Position numbers and translations under genes: made by a program | Part shown: piece by piece, positions 1-12,740 of the stretch | Layout of the letters: every line of letters starts with the position of its first letter | Position numbering within the stretch: the stretch's first letter is position 1 | Assembly (NCBI GenBank): GCA_019155185.1 | Contig: CM032816.1 | Location: 5,434,510 to 5,498,509 of the forward strand | Source of the DNA: Beaufortia kweichowensis | Taxonomy: Eukaryota; Chordata; Actinopteri; Cypriniformes; Gastromyzontidae | Reading direction: 5' to 3' | Length of the DNA stretch: 64,000 nt | Notes under the pieces: model-generated | Seen by the model: only the letters and a program-made list of their open reading frames with translations | Databases searched by the model: none | Told to the model about the DNA's origin: nothing

Positions 1-66
1 GATCTATGATCATTTCAAAAGCATGCTGTATATACAGCTTTTTAATTGTATTTTTCTGTTTCTCAG

Positions 67-3000
67 GGGCAGAAAGTGTGGATTGAAAAAACCTTTCAGA
101 AAAGAGAATGCATCCATATATTTCCAGCCAAGGACCCGACCCGGTGAGCTTTCGAACGATTTCAATAGAACTACAAATAATGACGCTATTGTATGAGACA
201 AATTACCTCGATGACTCATTCTGTTTCAGGCTTTTTAGCATCTTGTGTAACGAGGGGCAACGTCTGACATCATAAGCTTTTTTAAGATCATTGTGCAGGC
301 TTGTAGAGCGGCCGGGCTTCGGTCCGGTTCACCGTACTTCCTGTAGATGGAGAGAAGCCATGATGTGCACTGATCCATGAACGCTAATAGATACAGTATA
401 GGACAAAAACAGATCCCAGAAATTGTTTGTGTGATTAAATGTCAGCTAATTGAGTTATACAAGCAGTATTTTGTTACGTGGGATAACAAACCTCTATCAG
501 CTCGACATTGCTAACCGTTTCCTCCTCAGGTGCGCCTGCGGTTATCTTGTAAATCAGCACACTGCCATTCCAGCAAGTTCTGTAAGCAACAAGGTGTCAG
601 ATGAGAACCAGCTTGTGCAGGTGGATCCGCCTCAAGAAAAATGGCAGGTGGTCAGACATACTCATACCGCCCCTACGGACGCGTACGGCACTATTGAATT
701 TCAGGGAGGAGGATTTGTCAACAAGGCCATGGTATTTATTTCTATTTCAAACAATGAATTTTTATTCCATATGTTTATTCCAGGATCAACAGTTACAGCT
801 GATATTAAATCTCTCTCTTACAGTACATCCGGGTATCACATGATACCAAGCCGGACAGTTTGCTGCATCTAATGGTCAAGGAATGGCAACTGGAGCTGCC
901 GACTTTGCTCATATCAGTCCACGGTGGCCTCCAGAACTTTGATCTGCAGCCCAAACTCAAGCAGGTGTTTGGGAAAGGCCTGATCAAAGCCGTTGTGACC
1001 ACCGGAGCATGGATCTTCACTGGTGGAGTGAGCACTGGTGAGTATTTATACCATGTTTGGAGTCATCTCCAAAAAATACCTTTTCTATGGAGATACGATG
1101 AGTTTGACACGTCGGCTAAAGAAGTGTCGCTCTTACAGGAGTGATCCGTCACGTCGGAGATGCTTTGAAGGACCATTCCTCCAAATCCAGAGGGAAGGTC
1201 TGCGCTATAGGCATCGCTCCATGGGGGATCCTGGAGAGCAAAGAGGATCTCATTGGAAAAGATGTAAGTATGACCCAACAGCATATGAAATAAGGCTTTG
1301 TGTAACATCTCCTAAAAATGTCTTGATCCCATTCAGGTGACGAAACCTTACCAGGCGATTTCGAACCCTCTGAGCAAACTCGCCGTCCTCAACAATAGCC
1401 ACTCCCACTTTATACTCTCCGACAACGGCACGTGTGGGAAATACGGGGCGGAGGTCAAACTTCGCAGGCAGCTGGAGAAACACATCTCCCTGCAGAAGAT
1501 CAACACTAGTAAGTGCGAGCGAAAACTCATCTTGTCTGCTTTGGGTTTCATGCATCTCTGACCTCACAAGAACATACATGAGATTGCTATGAATGGCACA
1601 CAATGGGGCTGGTCTGTGACCTGTGGGTTTCCCTTTGTCATCCTATGCCTGGAGCTTGTGATAAGGCAGGGACAGCAAAGGGAGGCTCAGCTGTCACCAC
1701 TCACATCGGCTGATCCGGGACCAGTGAATTAAAATAATTGTGATTTTAAATATCTCTCATAAAAAGGCTTTTTCTTTTCATTAATATGCGTGCATTTATA
1801 CTAATTGAAAATAAGATTTAATAAAAACACGGATCATTTAAACAGCTCAGTTTAATATTTTGTAATAGCATTAGATTGATATGTGCAATCCCTGTATGGG
1901 GAGATTCAAAACATTTAAGGAAATTAATTTCATTTTTAATTTGTGTTTTAGGGCTAGGTCAGGGCGTACCGGTGGTGTGTCTGATCGTGGAGGGAGGTCC
2001 GAACGTCATCTCCATTGTGCTGGAGAGTCTGCGCGAGGAACCGCCCGTTCCTGTGGTGGTGTGCGACGGCAGCGGTCGAGCATCTGATATCATTTCCTTT
2101 GCACATAAAAATTCAGAGGTGGAAGGGTGAGAATCAGTAGGCAATAAAAAGAACCTGCAGTTCATTGTAAAAGCTGAATATTGAAAAGTTAAATTGCATT
2201 TCAGACTAGTAAATGAGGATGCAAAAGAGCAGCTGCTGGTTACCATCAAGAAGACCTTTAACTACAACAAGACACAGTCTGGACAGATTCTGCTCATGGT
2301 GCTGGAATGCATGAAAAAGAGGGAACTGGTAAGTATATGTGGTGAAATAAGATGATACAATAAAAATAGCTTTTTTGTAGTTGCGATTCCACAAAAGCAC
2401 ATAATTGATTAAATATGTAGCTTAAATGGACGACACTTTGGATAAAATCATCTGACATTATATAATAATTATTTAATATTATATAATATTATTTATTTAT
2501 ATTTTGTATTATTTGATTTATTATTAATTTATTTATATTGTAATATTTGCAATAAGTACTGTAAGACACACAGTAAAACGTAGCATTTAATGGTACCATT
2601 TAATGTTCAGATAATAATCCACCATTAAATATAAATAAATAAATATAAAAACAAATTCTGTCATTAATTGTTTAAGAGAGGTTTTTTTGTCTGTCAAGAT
2701 ATGACCATCAATAAACTTTCCCTTCATATCCATTTTGCATTGTTTATTTGTCTGTCTCATGCATTCAGCCTATTATTTCCATCATATGCTCTATTTCATA
2801 TAATCATCAATCTTTTTCATATTACCATCCTTTCCATGTGGTTCTTAGCTTGGGTCACAACCCCACTTCTTATGAACATCTATCCCTAAACCATCAAAAG
2901 ATTGAAAATACACAGCACAGTATTCATAATTCCCAGACATTTATCTGTAGACTAGATTTATCAGCAGTGTGTCACAGTGAACCGTGGGGTCTTCATGTGT

Positions 3001-6000
3001 ACATGTGTTGCCGAAATTTTAACTGAGGGTGTGCGGTGTGTTAAATAATACTACTTCAGGACAGGAGATAATCTGCAGCTCTATACATCTGGACCGGGAT
3101 CAGTGTTGTACCACCTGTTCTTACCCATCAGCATGTTCATTCACTATATGAGTAGATGGGGGAGGTTATTTTTCCTTTAATCCACACTGATCATCTCTTC
3201 AGGCATGAGATGGTCTGAAATAAAAATGTTAATGTATGGTTAGATCGCTAAAACATACACATAATTTGAAAAAGCCTTGAGTAACTTTGCTACTTCACAA
3301 AATTACTGCCCATACAGTAAATGTAAACATAGAAATACATGTAAAAAATTATATGTTTATGCATGGTTTTCACAAATATTAAAATGTTTTTTAAATTATT
3401 ACTATCTTAATATTAAGATAAACATAAAACTAACCCAACCTTCACATTTTGTTTATAACAATAGTCCACTCACACTTAAAGTAACAAAAAAATATTTATG
3501 AGAACAACAGAATTCTTTGTTGTGCATTTCTGTTTGTTTGATATTACCAGAAGTTATTAGATATTACCAAGTTAAGATGCTGACCCATCAATTCCCATTG
3601 TAACCGTTTTGTACCAATCTAACTGACCAGACAACACCATATGTCTTTCATTAGCAATGCTTGCTAAAATTCAGGAATGTCTTGGAACAGCTCCATTTGT
3701 CCACGGCAACGTGATCGCATTTAACATTGTCTCGCATGTGACTCCAGCTTAGAGGTAATTGCATTTGAAACCAGACGTCTCATATCAGGCGAGCAGTATT
3801 ATCTGCTTTAAGAGCAAATTAGTTGCTAATGCCGAGTGTGAATTAGAGTCAGAACTGTGAGGAATTTAACTCTTGCTGACGCTGATAAAATAAAGCCTGT
3901 GCATATTAAATGTATTCCACGAAAATGGGTTTCACAGTTTAATCTGGGTGGGTTTACTTAGCTATTAGTTATTACTCAATAAAGTGACATCAATGAGATG
4001 AAATGGACAGCAATTGAAAACTTTTGCTTGGGTCTCCTGTGTCTCAGATATTTCTTCTGAGAAAAAGAGTTAGAAATCTCACAAATGTCTTAACAGTGTA
4101 TAAGAATTTCAGAAAAGATCTCAACAATGTCACAAACCGATCTCAGATTGGTCAAGATTTCCATGTACCCAACATCCACATTATTTTACTTACACAATCT
4201 ACATGCTATACTCTTAATGTATATTTTACATTAATATCATTTGTTTCTGTTTCAAATTTTCTAAAGCAAATTTGGGATAAACATCTGAACTATGAAAGAG
4301 CAATACAATTCTCACCGTATGATAAAATGAATGTACAAACGTTTTGCTGTCACAATTTAACTTCTTATAGATAACGGTCTTTCGAATGGGTGCCGAAGGA
4401 CAGGATGATATTGAGATGGCTATCCTGACTGCATTACTAAAAGGTATCTTAAATATGCAGATCTGACACGGTTGGAGAATAACTCATAAACTAAACCTTT
4501 TGCTTGTAAATTGGTGTCATCAGGAACGAATGCATCAGCTCCAGATCAGTTGAGTTTGGCTCTGGCCTGGAACCGAGTGGACATCGCACGCAATCAGATC
4601 TTTGTGTACGGACACAACCTACCAGTGAGTAAAAAACACAATTTGTTTCCAAACCAAAGCATGCTTATGAAAATGAGAAACAACATAAAAATCATAAAAA
4701 TCACATATAAATGTGTTTACAGCCTGCGAGCGCCCTCGCTGGTGCCATCGCTTCCAGCACAGCACCACGCCAAGACAGGCCAAAAAGAACAACACAACGA
4801 AACAAAGGAAAGGCCAGAGGAAAGAAAGGCAAAGGAGGCAAACCCAAAGCTGAACAACCTGAGGAAACAGATCCCAGGAAGTTAGAACTGCTTAACTGGG
4901 TAAGAAAGTGCAAAATTTACCCATACCTAATTCTTTAAAGAGACAGTACACCCATAAATAATTTGTAAAAATGTCTTCCTTATGTAGTTTATAATTTTTC
5001 CATTATGTATCTAAATCAATGACTTTCTGTTCTGAATGGAACACAAAACAATATTTTTCTGTACAATAAAAGTAGATGGGGACCACGGATAGGCTGTGGT
5101 CACCATTCACTTTCATTGTATGAAAACTAGATAACTTCTTTTGTGTTCAATGAAATAAAGTTGTTTACAGCCTCATTTTTGAGTGGATAATCACATTCAA
5201 TTGTACAGTATATAAAGCAACACCACTAGAAGAAACATCCACCATCTCCAAAATGTATGTCTCACCTTTCTAGACAAATTAATGCGGATGTAGCTTTAAA
5301 ATCAATGCAATGCTTTTTCTTTAGGTGAACTCTCTCGAGCAGGCCATGATGGATGCTTTGGTTCTAGACAGAGTGGACTTTGTCAAGCTCCTGATAGAAA
5401 ACGGTGTAAACATTCATCATTTTCTAACCATCCCTCGATTAGAGGAGTTATACAACACTGTAAGTACTGTGACCATTATCATTTTAGGGATTATCACAAA
5501 GGATGTACAACAGAGCATGAGAGCAATTCATTAATCCTCACTTAAAAAATCAACAGGACCTGCTGTCAGGCTTTTTAATATTTTTCATGTTATTACTTAA
5601 TATTACACAATGTTATTTTCACAATCTTACCAGAAACTTGGACCTGCCAACACTCTGCATATTGTAGTGAGGGATGTTAAAAAGGTAAAAGGTTTATTTG
5701 AAAGATTTTAATATTTTTATAATATTAATTTTATTACAAATTATCACTAAAAGATTTGTTTTTGTGATTTTAAAGGGGAACTTCCCACCAGATTACCAAA
5801 TCACACTTATTGACATTGGATTGGTGATGGAGTACCTGATGGGCGGGGCTTATCGCTGTCACTACACTAGGAAAAGCTTTAGAAATCTGTACAACAATCT
5901 CTACGGGCTAAAGAGGGTGAGAAGAACAGATCACTTAATTCACTTCAATTTAATCATAACAAACTATAATGGAAAGGTCTAAGACTCAAAAGTAAATATT

Positions 6001-9000
6001 TGACAAATATTTATAACAATAAACATAAAAAATAATAAAACATGTTCATGTTTTTTTTATTAATAGAATAAAAACACTAAAAGCATTAAAATCTCATTAA
6101 AACAAAAGTTTTTATTTGCAATATGTTTTCTGTAGCCAAAAGCCCTCAAGCTTCTTGGAATGGAGGTACATGTTCTTCTATCTTTAAATGACAATTTTAG
6201 AAAATATTTTAGAAATACCTTACTCACAAAAACTCACAAAACAACTTACCACATTAGGACGACGAGCCCAGGTCAAAGGGCAAGAGGAAACAGAAGAAGA
6301 AAAAAGAAGAAGAAGAGGATATTGATGTAGATGATCCGGAGGTCAGCAGATTTCAGTACCCATTTCATGAGCTGATGGTGTGGGCAGTACTGATGAAGAG
6401 ACAGAAGATGGCGCGGTTCCTGTGGCAGAGAGGTGAAGAGGCAATGGCTAAAGCCCTGGTAGCCTGTAAGCTCTATAAAACCATGGCTCACGAGTCGTCT
6501 CAGAGCGAAATGGTGGACGACATCTCCCAGGATCTCGATAACAACTCTAAGTGAGTTTTTGTAAGGTTGCTTCCAAAAAACTTCACTCGGCAGCCATCTT
6601 GGTGGAGATTTTACAGTGTGTTGGCAATATGGGCACGCAAGTGGGTACCTGACAAATACTGTAAATGTACTGTAAGTAATAGCAAAAATTTAGAAAAAAT
6701 ACCTCTGACATTGAAGAAGATAAATTTCTCTCATCCTATTCGTATATTATTACCATTTTCTGTCACACCATAGGACACATTTATATATATATATATTTTC
6801 TGTCTTCTTGAATGGGATGTGACCAAAAAATCAATCCACCAAAAAAAATTTTCAATTATAAATTAAGCATTGTTTATAAATGATAAAATTTAGCATTGTT
6901 GGGCAAAATCTTTGAAATATTTTTGTCAGGTTTCAGGTGCATAATCATTCTAGAGCAAAAAGAAAAGGAAGTGCCTTTCCCAATTATGTAATTGCTTTAT
7001 TTATGTAACTGGTAAAAGGCGTGACTTTCTTTTCCAACAGCCACCATATTGAGCACGGCAAATTCTCGATTTCCTTTTCCACCTTATATAACATTAAAAT
7101 GAAGTAATTGCAAGCATAGTAACACATCCTTGTTTTCTTCAGGGAGTTTGGCGCGTTGGCCTATGAGCTCCTGGATCAGTCATACAAACATGATGAGCAG
7201 CTGGCTATGAAGCTGTTAACATATGAGCTGAAAAACTGGAGTAATTCCACATGTCTGAAGCTGGCGGTGGCCGCCAAACACAGAGACTTCATAGCCCACA
7301 CATGCAGTCAAATGCTTCTCACCGACATGTGGATGGGAAGCCTGAGGATGGGCAAAAACCCAGGACTCAAGGTCCTTCTGACTTTCTTAAAATATTGTAC
7401 ACATGTCTTCATTTCTGAAAATAATTCAATTATTTTGCTAGCTTTGATGTAGTGTGATGTTTTTTGTTGTTGTTTCTTGCTTCTGTAATTCATCACAATA
7501 AGTTTTATCTGATTGTGATGTGTCGTCTTGTGTGCAGGTGATACTGAGTCTTATTGTCCCTCCGTTTATCCTTCTGTTGGATTTTCGTCTGGGTGATGAT
7601 CTGTCTTTTCAAGTCTCTGCAGACAAAGAAGACAGAAAATCCAGAGATGATGAAAAGTCTGGCCGGGTAACAGCATCAGTCCATTTAGCCAAACATAACC
7701 CGCCCCTTTTATTCAGTGCACTGGATTATACAGTTTGTGCATATTCTTTTGTAATGTCAAAATCTGACAACCTACATTTGATCTAGTTAAAACAAATCCA
7801 CAGAGTTGAGGGATATTGCTGTTTTCATGTATTCAGTATGCTGTAAACTGTACCTAATTTTCTATCAGGATGCCAATGCAGATGCAGCTTCAAAGAAAGG
7901 TGACGAGGAAGAGGGAAATAAGAAAATGAGACGGACACCTATCGGCAGGAAGATCTATGAGTTTTATAATGCTCCGTTCACCAAATTTTGGTTCAATACT
8001 GTGAGTAAATTTGTATAGTACAGTTGGTTTGCTGTACAATAATAGTTGATCAAATCTAAGCAAATGAATCTAATTAAAATTAATTTGTTTTACAGTAGGC
8101 CAAACTAACAAAACATTATACCATTGTACTGCAAAACTGTTCAAGAAAGATTTCTAAATCAAATATCAGAGATGGAAATAATCCCACTTATTACATGGCT
8201 TGACAAAAGAGTAAATTATTAGACATAAAATATTGATTTGAAATGTTTTATAAGCTTATTTGTAACAAATAAAAAACTGTCAGCCAAAACATGACGCTTT
8301 CTTTGTTCAATCATTTATAATATAATTTCATATATTGTAATAAATAGGCATTTTTCTATATATTTTATTCATAAGTTTACTATTATACTACTATTACTAT
8401 TATATTAGTTTTGAGCTTCTTTGAAGTGTTGTGAGCGTCCAATCAAAATCTAGTATTTCACTCTGTGGAATTTGCATAAACATATTAGTTACAGATAGAT
8501 GCCCATAGATACACAAAACCAGTTTCTTTGTATTGGACAGATTTCCTACCTTGGCTATCTCATGCTGTACAATTATGTCGTGCTGGTGAAGATGGAGCGC
8601 TGGCCTTCCATACAAGAATGGATCGTCATATCATACATCATCACCCTGGGCCTTGAGAAAGTCAGACAGGTAAAATTGCAGCCACAATTTGAACAATGTT
8701 TGACTGACGCACATAAACTGAGTACTGTATGGTGCGGCTGTCCTTCGCAGATCTTGATGTCAGAACCAGGAAAGCTCAAACAAAAGATTAATGTGTGGTT
8801 AGAGGACTACTGGAACATCACAGACCTGGCGGCCATCTCTACTTTCTTGCTCGGGCTTCTGCTTAGACTCCAGAGTGAACCCTACATGGGCTACGGCCGC
8901 GTGATCTACTGCGTTGACATCATCTTCTGGTACATCCGTGTCCTGGACATATTTGGGGTCAACAAGTACCTGGGACCCTATGTCATGATGATCGGAAAAA

Positions 9001-12000
9001 TGGTAAAGATGATTAGGTTAAACAGTTTTTTTATAGTGTTTTGTTGTCGACTGACCTGCTGTATGTCTTGCAGATGATTGACATGCTGTACTTTGTGGTG
9101 ATCATGCTGGTGGTACTGATGAGTTTTGGAGTTGCACGGCAGGCGATCCTCCACCCGGATGAGGAGCCCACGTGGCGCTTGGCTCGCAACATCTTCTACA
9201 TGCCGTACTGGATGATCTACGGAGAGGTGTTTGCGGATTCGATAGACCGTAAGACTAGAATTTATAGTAAGATTTGGTTTACTGCCTCCAGGGCAGCCTT
9301 AAACAATCTGATCAATCTGTTTCCCCTGTCATTCTGGTTATAGTTTCCTCTTAATCATGCACAGCAACATGTATAGTCCCTTCCTTTTGTTTTAGATAAC
9401 ATGTATACAGTTTTTTATCTTCAATCCATAAAACATTTTTGTTAGTATAAAATGTTTAGCTGAATCGGATTTTATATATCTTAAGTCTTGATTTTGTATA
9501 CTGGTTTAGATTCACACTAATTGTTGTTTCTCTCTTGCACTAAAATTCTTTTCCTCTTTATTGTTTTGTCTTTCTGTAATCTGCTAAAGTTTACGCAATG
9601 GAAATAAACCGTAAGCAAACTGATAAAACATTTTAAAGCATAATAAACAAGGAAATATACTATAGTGGTAAACAAATTAATGACTCTTACTATAAGCTAA
9701 CAAAAAAGATATTTCTGCATAGCTCCCTGTGGTGAAAACTTGTATGATGAAGATGGGAAAAAACTTCCACCTTGCATTCCTGGAGCCTGGCTCACCCCTG
9801 CCATCATGGCCTGCTATTTGTTAGTGGCCAACATCCTTCTTGTCAACTTGCTCATTGCTGTTTTCAAGTAAGAATGCTATTAGTTATTTAATTAATCATA
9901 CATAAGAAACTTAACAAACTGAAATTATTCAGGGTCATCGTTGCACTGTTATGCTTGCTAATACATTATATTACTAGCAATGCAGAATAAATCAGTCTTG
10001 GTCAATATTAGCTTTTCAAATATGAACATTGGTTTCAGTATTTTTCTATCAGCTGAAATATATGAAACACAAAAAAAATTAGCTATTATTCAAATTGACC
10101 AAAATGTCTTTATTGGTGAATCCCTACCCTAATTAATGTCTTATGTAATTCTTTCTATTAAAGTAACACCTTCTTTGAGGTTAAGTCAATCTCCAACCAG
10201 GTGTGGAAGTTTCAGCGATATCAGCTGATCATGACCTTCCATGACAGGCCGGTGCTGCCTCCACCTCTGATCATCTTCAGCCACCTGTACATCCTGTTTC
10301 GCAGACTCTTCTGCCGCTGCAACAAGAAAAAAGAGGGAGAACTAGACGAGAAGGATAAAGGGCTAAGTGAGTTTAATGAAGAATTGAGTTTGCATAAAAC
10401 ATTAAGATGAAATGTGAGAAGAAACAAGCTATAAAAATTTGTTGCTGGACAAGCTAGACTAGTAGTAACCAGCAGGTTTTTCAGCATAGTGAACATTCTA
10501 AAATGGTTTTTGTATTCTTTATGTTTTTCAGAGCTTATTCTTACCCCTGATGAGCTGAAAATGCTGTATGAGTTCGAGGAGCAATCTGTGGAGGAATATT
10601 TTAGAGAAAAAGAAGATGAGCAGTTGTCCTCCAATGATGAGCGAATCAGGGTTACAAACGAAAGGTAAGCTGAGCATTTTCTCCAAGCGTCTTTTTCCAA
10701 ACTTATTATCTTTGGAAACATCAAATGGCACCGCATCTTGTTTCTGCTCAGAGTGGAGAACATGTCCATGCGGCTTGAGGAGGTGAATGAAAGGGAGAAC
10801 ACAATGAAGACCTCGCTACAGACAGTGGACCTTCGTCTGTCCCAGCTGGAAGACATCAATGGTCGAATGGTAAATGCACTGGAAAGATTGGTGGGAATCG
10901 ACCACTCTGAACTGACCCGGACACGCTCAACGGCTTCTTCCATTTGTGACCCCTCTTCTCTCCAACGTCACAGTAGCATTAACAGTACTGATGGGTATAG
11001 CCTCTACTCGATACTACCTGGGTGTTGATGACCGTCCACCCGAGGAAAAAGAGGGGGATCCGAGTAAAGCAATAAGCACAACAAACCTCAACACAAAAGA
11101 ATATGGGCAGAACCTGGAAGTAGACCTCCCAAGTATCAAAAGACGTCTTGGCTCGTGTGTGGACATCCGGATCTTCCCCTGTGAGAAGGGAGCTGAGAAT
11201 ATCAGTCAGGCTGAAGGGAAACATTCAGACTTGACAAATCCTTCAGTAAACAACATTCAGACATCTTCAAATTGTGCCATGCCAAAAGAAGCTTTGATGA
11301 TAGAGAAAGCTAAACTTGAGTCCACCATCTCCTATCCGCTAGAGAAAGTGAAAACATACAGATACTATCCGGCAGAGATGCAAAACACATCGCCATCCTC
11401 TGTACGGAGATGTAGAAGCACAATCTTGTTTGATCAAGCAAGTGGAAAGGATGAGAATCAGTGGGACGAAGGATCAGATGGGTCACCATCCAACAGGCGT
11501 TGGAGTGCTGGCTGTGAGTATAAGGTACACTCCAGTGTTTTTGGTCAGACACCAAAGGTATCAATGGCTAAGCCCTTGGTAGATCAAATTGACAAGATTA
11601 GCAACAGCTACAAAGTAGAGCAACATTTTGACCAGCCTAGACAGCAGAGTCTGAGACTGACATCCAGATGCAGTAAAGAGCAGATGGGTATGAAGGATGG
11701 AGAGAAGACAATGGAGTTGTCAGTTGAAAGTACTCAGTTGATAGTTGGGATAACAAAAGACGAAGAGTCTTTTCCAACTGGAATAGATGGATTTCTAGAT
11801 GCAAATCAGGATAGTGAGACAGTTGAGTGGGACCAAAGCCTAAGAGATCAAGATGAGGACTTGACAAAGAAATCAGAAGATGGTCTTGAAGGAAGTCTTG
11901 GAGAGGGGAAATCTGGAGAACAAGCAGACAGCAATGAAAGAGATGAAATGGCTAGAGATGCAAATGGTTCTGAATTTCAAGTTAATTGTAGCCACCTGAT

Positions 12001-12202
12001 TAAACCTGAAGATTCAATGTTCCTTCCTGGAAGATCTAAGAGCTGGTGCACAAAACCTTGCAAGTCTTTAGAAAACAGCTTGAAAAGAACCCATGGATCC
12101 AACAGTGAAAGGGACCTAGCTGGATCTTATGAAGATTCTACCGATGAGCCTGGAAAACTGGCACAGAAGACAACAGAAAATACAACATTGAATGAGTCCT
12201 AG
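67..12202 (+). CDS. trpm1: trpm1 (melastatin-type TRP cation channel), 5'-incomplete, frame broken in last exon
   Basis: Channel of the TRPM1/TRPM3 group; TRPM1 is the transduction channel of retinal ON-bipolar cells and is expressed in pigment cells. Exons read from GT/AG sites and homology: 67-143, 530-731, 824-1037, 1139-1263, 1337-1508, 1952-2126, 2205-2328, 4371-4443, 4524-4624, 4723-4899, 5325-5459, 5634-5684, 5776-5916, 6136-6165, 6258-6550, 7143-7371, 7538-7666, 7869-8000, 8541-8669, 8751-9002, 9074-9248, 9590-9610, 9723-9867, 10164-10366, 10532-10664, 10752-12202. Phases agree throughout, giving about 1695 residues before the missing N-terminus; human TRPM1 is about 1600. Seen: the TRPM homology region (WIEKTFQKREC, LLISVHGGLQNF, GAWIFTGG), a Lys-rich linker, S1-S6, pore segment YWMIYGEVFADSID, S6 LVANILLVNLLIAVF, TRP box WKFQRYQ, and a coiled coil (ENMSMRLEEVNER). 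The tail motif TISYPLEKVKTYRYYP and the pore sequence INPPCGENLYDEDGK favour TRPM1 over TRPM3. The first coding exon(s) lie left of the window. One extra base near 11008 shifts the frame. Which teleost paralogue (a or b) is undecided. Confidence 0.93.
1611..1700 (+). ncRNA. mir-211: mir-211 precursor hairpin in a trpm1 intron
   Basis: The intron between exons 1337-1508 and 1952-2126 holds a 22-nt 5p arm at 1629-1650 (begins TTCCCTTTGTCATCC) that matches the miR-204/211 family. The opposite arm at about 1666-1686 (GCAGGGACAGCAAAGG) resembles remembered miR-211-3p more than miR-204-3p. The loop is GGAGCTTGTGATAAG, and the lower stem closes with GTGAC (1616-1620) against GTCAC (1693-1697). Mammalian miR-211 is likewise hosted in an early TRPM1 intron, so position and sequence agree. 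The strand matches the host, so it is probably processed from trpm1 transcripts. Confidence 0.95.
2329..4370 (+). other. Long AT-rich trpm1 intron without recognised features
   Basis: This 2-kb intron separates the exon ending KKREL from the exon starting ITVFRMGAEGQ. It contains short AT-rich runs, for example around 2455-2545, and short ORFs with no recognisable product. No RNA gene or transposon was recognised by eye. Confidence 0.7.
4934..5125 (+). repeat. Diverged dispersed fish repeat in a trpm1 intron
   Basis: Begins TTTAAAGAGACAGTACACCC and contains TCAATGACTTTCTGTTCTG and TTCACTTTCATTGTATG. This layout resembles the very common cyprinid repeat that starts with a 'GGGATAGTTCACCC'-like end and contains 'GACTTTCTTTCTTCTGTGGAACAC' in pieces. 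The Repbase name is not known to me. The copy is heavily diverged and intronic. Confidence 0.5.
9590..9610 (+). other. trpm1: 21-nt in-frame microexon of trpm1 in the pore loop
   Basis: Flanked by ...GCTAAAG and GTAAGC. It takes phase 1 from exon 9074-9248 and hands phase 1 to exon 9723-9867. Joined, it supplies LYAMEIN between ...ADSID and PPCGENLY, as in remembered mammalian TRPM1. Because 21 is divisible by 3, skipping it would join ADSID directly to PPCGEN without breaking the frame, shortening the extracellular pore loop. It is too short to be visible as an open reading frame. Confidence 0.85.
11002..11028 (+). other. trpm1: Single-base frameshift in the last exon of trpm1
   Basis: Reading from exon 10752 the frame gives ...INSTDGYSLY, then SILPGC and a TGA at 11026-11028. 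Skipping one base (t11008) continues as RYYLGVDDRPPEEKEG and stays open for nearly 400 residues to the TAG at 12200-12202. Mammalian TRPM1 has SLYRYHF at this point, so the continued frame is the ancestral one. The downstream frame is uninterrupted and still carries TRPM1-like motifs. A base-call or assembly error, or a very recent mutation, therefore fits better than an old pseudogene. Confidence 0.85.
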
Positions 12203-12740
12203 AAAACAAAGAGCTAAAAAGAAGCTATATTTACAGTAGCTAAATAAAAAGACACTTACTTTAGATACCATATAAAGATGCACATGTGATACTAGAGACA
12301 TTAGTAAGCTAAGTAGCCAATATTTTATTAGTAGCTAATTTTATTATTGTGTGCTTGCACTAAAAGTATTAGTATAGTATAAAAATGCCACGATTGTTAA
12401 ATAAAGCAAAATGTCGATACTGTGTAAGCTAAAAAAAAAGTAAGTCTATGCAAAATTAAAGGACCAAATGTGTCTACCTCAAGGAAGTAATGCTGACTAT
12501 TAGCAAAATATAAACCTATGAGAAGTGTGTTTGTATGTTTTGGGCCCTAGGACTGTGTAACAGCACCATCTGCTGTTCTGGATGATGAATTGCAAAAAGG
12601 TAAGTCAAGAAATTGCAGCTGTGGAAAAAGCTTCAGAAATAATACAGGCAAAAGACATCGACTGTGAGATTAAACAGAATTTACTTTGGTTATATGTAGT
12701 ATAAAATGTAACAGTTAATAAAACCACATTTGAAAGTCAC
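12203..12740 (+). other. trpm1: trpm1 3' untranslated region
   Basis: AT-rich sequence after the TAG stop. Candidate polyadenylation signals AATAAA lie at 12400-12405 and 12717-12722, with another AAATAAAAA at about 12242-12249. No ORF of interest was seen. Confidence 0.6.

Noticed and set aside
10221..10943. 240-aa minus-strand ORF
   Set aside because: It runs antisense to three conserved trpm1 exons and crosses their introns; composition is Ser/Phe-rich complement of acidic and Lys-rich coding. A shadow.
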